Assembly (NCBI GenBank): GCA_025716855.1
Contig: JAIXMQ010000008.1
Location: 124,001-188,000 of the forward strand
Length of the DNA: 64,000 nt
Direction of reading: 5' to 3'
Origin: Pilaira anomala
Taxonomy: Eukaryota; Mucoromycota; Mucoromycetes; Mucorales; Mucoraceae
Of the stretch, positions 63,102 through 64,000 are shown in pieces. The notes below the pieces were generated by a model. It was not told the DNA's origin. It searched no databases and was given only the letters and a program-made list of their open reading frames with translations. The stretch's first letter is position 1; each line of letters opens with the position of its first letter. The position numbers were made by a program, and so were the translations under genes.

Positions 63102-64000
63102 AAATATATATATATACTCCCTCCTTTTTTGTCAAATAATATTTTAAACACTTTGTAATAAAAAATAATAATATACTCTTGTACTTTTAATTTTACTTTT
63201 GTCGTCCTTAAACCTTTTGCCGTTTGAATAAGAAGTGGATTTCACACGCTCTTAATTGCATAAATAAATAGTCACTTTTTTTCTTTTTTTTCTCATTGTC
63301 ATACCTGAAAGCTACTTTCTCTTCTTTTTACTGCAAATTTTGAGAACAACTGAAAATTATCATCGTTTCAGATTTACTAGAGTTATTTGTTTATAATAAA
63401 TACTTTTAGTACATTAAAGTTATGTATGTACATACATAAAGAGAGTTTACTTTATAAACATTCCCTACTACTACTGTATTATTTTTTGTTAAAGCGGGTA
63501 TTTAAAGCAGAAAAGGACAAATCTCTCTCTCCTCTTTGCGTCATTGATATTTCTGCTTATTGCCCTCTTCTTTTATTGTTTAATTGAACCAATCAATCAT
63601 CAAAAAAAGATATATACAACATCGAATATTACTGTTTTTAGTATTTTGTTGTCAATGCAAAATAAAGGTACAATTTAAAGTATACCCATAGAAATGATGT
63701 AAAGAATTTATATTAAAGTTGGGAAAGCTTGCATACGAAGAGAGAGGGAGAAAATAGGCTGTATTATGTATATCAGCAAGATGATTAAAAAAAGATCTTT
63801 TTTTTTTCTTTTTTTTTCCAACAAGCAGATGCTTTTCATCTATTTTAAAAGGGGAGATTATCACCCCTGCCTCCTAAAAAGAGTTGAATACGGACGTGCG
63901 CTTTTCATCAAAGACCGGGGCAAAAAAATATTATAGTGTTGTTTAAATATCCGCTTTAAAATTCTATTATACTATTCATGTAATAGTCGTTTTACTCATT
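63102..64000. other. 3' flank of HSP60, no gene recognised
   Basis: AT-rich with T runs and a GTATGTATGTACATACAT palindromic stretch at about 63421-63438. No protein-like frame. Confidence 0.6.

Overview
The window is nuclear DNA of an early-diverging filamentous fungus, most likely a member of the Mucorales (Mucoromycota). Several points support this: very AT-rich DNA full of poly-A/poly-T runs; compact genes with many short introns (mostly 50-100 bases, GTAAG/GTATG donors, CTAAC-type branch sites); a fungal gene set (Atg1, Gti1/Pac2 WOPR factor, HAL/NPR1-type kinase, Sfp1-like factor, GT71 mannosyltransferase); an IucA/IucC-type enzyme of the kind that makes rhizoferrin in Mucorales; and a U11/U12 snRNP protein, which most Dikarya lack. 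No tRNA, rRNA or CRISPR was seen.

Layout. 0-5 kb: truncated Hsp70-like gene (-), SDHAF2 assembly factor (+), HAL/NPR1-type kinase (+), Arf6 (-). 5-11.4 kb: gene-poor, with a decayed F-box gene. 11.4-14.2 kb: P5C reductase (+) facing a Zn2Cys6 regulator (-). 15.4-19 kb: a cryptic multi-exon small locus (-) beside an intact intronless 998-aa DDE-type transposase (+). 20-22.6 kb: ATG1 (-), divergent from an RRM protein with two C-terminal MLLE domains (+, 22.9-24.5 kb). 24.7-27.3 kb: GT71 mannosyltransferase (-), CMC2 (-), a small Lys-rich unknown (+). 27.3-33.7 kb: 6.4 kb without a recognisable gene, packed with homopolymers. 33.8-35.2 kb: PP2C phosphatase (+). 37.7-38.6 kb: WOPR factor (+). 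39.7-41.6 kb: PEP carboxykinase (-). 42.3-45.1 kb: STRAP WD40 protein (-), divergent from SNRNP25 (+). 46.7-49 kb: NIS siderophore synthetase, probably rhizoferrin synthetase (-), with four HGATAR (GATA) sites upstream. 50-51.1 kb: decayed gene. 51.3-56.9 kb: class V myosin (-). 58.3-59.1 kb: universal stress protein (-). 59.4-60.6 kb: Sfp1-like zinc-finger factor (-). 61.4-63.1 kb: mitochondrial HSP60 (+).

The genes are mostly housekeeping and do not form one pathway. Themes recur: mitochondrial biogenesis (SDHAF2, CMC2, HSP60), nutrient and carbon response (Atg1, HAL/NPR1-type kinase, PEPCK, P5CR, Sfp1-like), polarized transport (myosin V, Arf6, RRM-MLLE protein), spliceosome/snRNP biology (STRAP beside SNRNP25), and iron uptake. 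Nearly every gene has a pyrimidine-rich tract on its coding strand 10-100 bases before the ATG, probably the core promoter/transcription start region. Exon boundaries were worked out by hand from splice signals and reading-frame continuity; the phases close in every gene reported with an exon list, but none has transcript support here.
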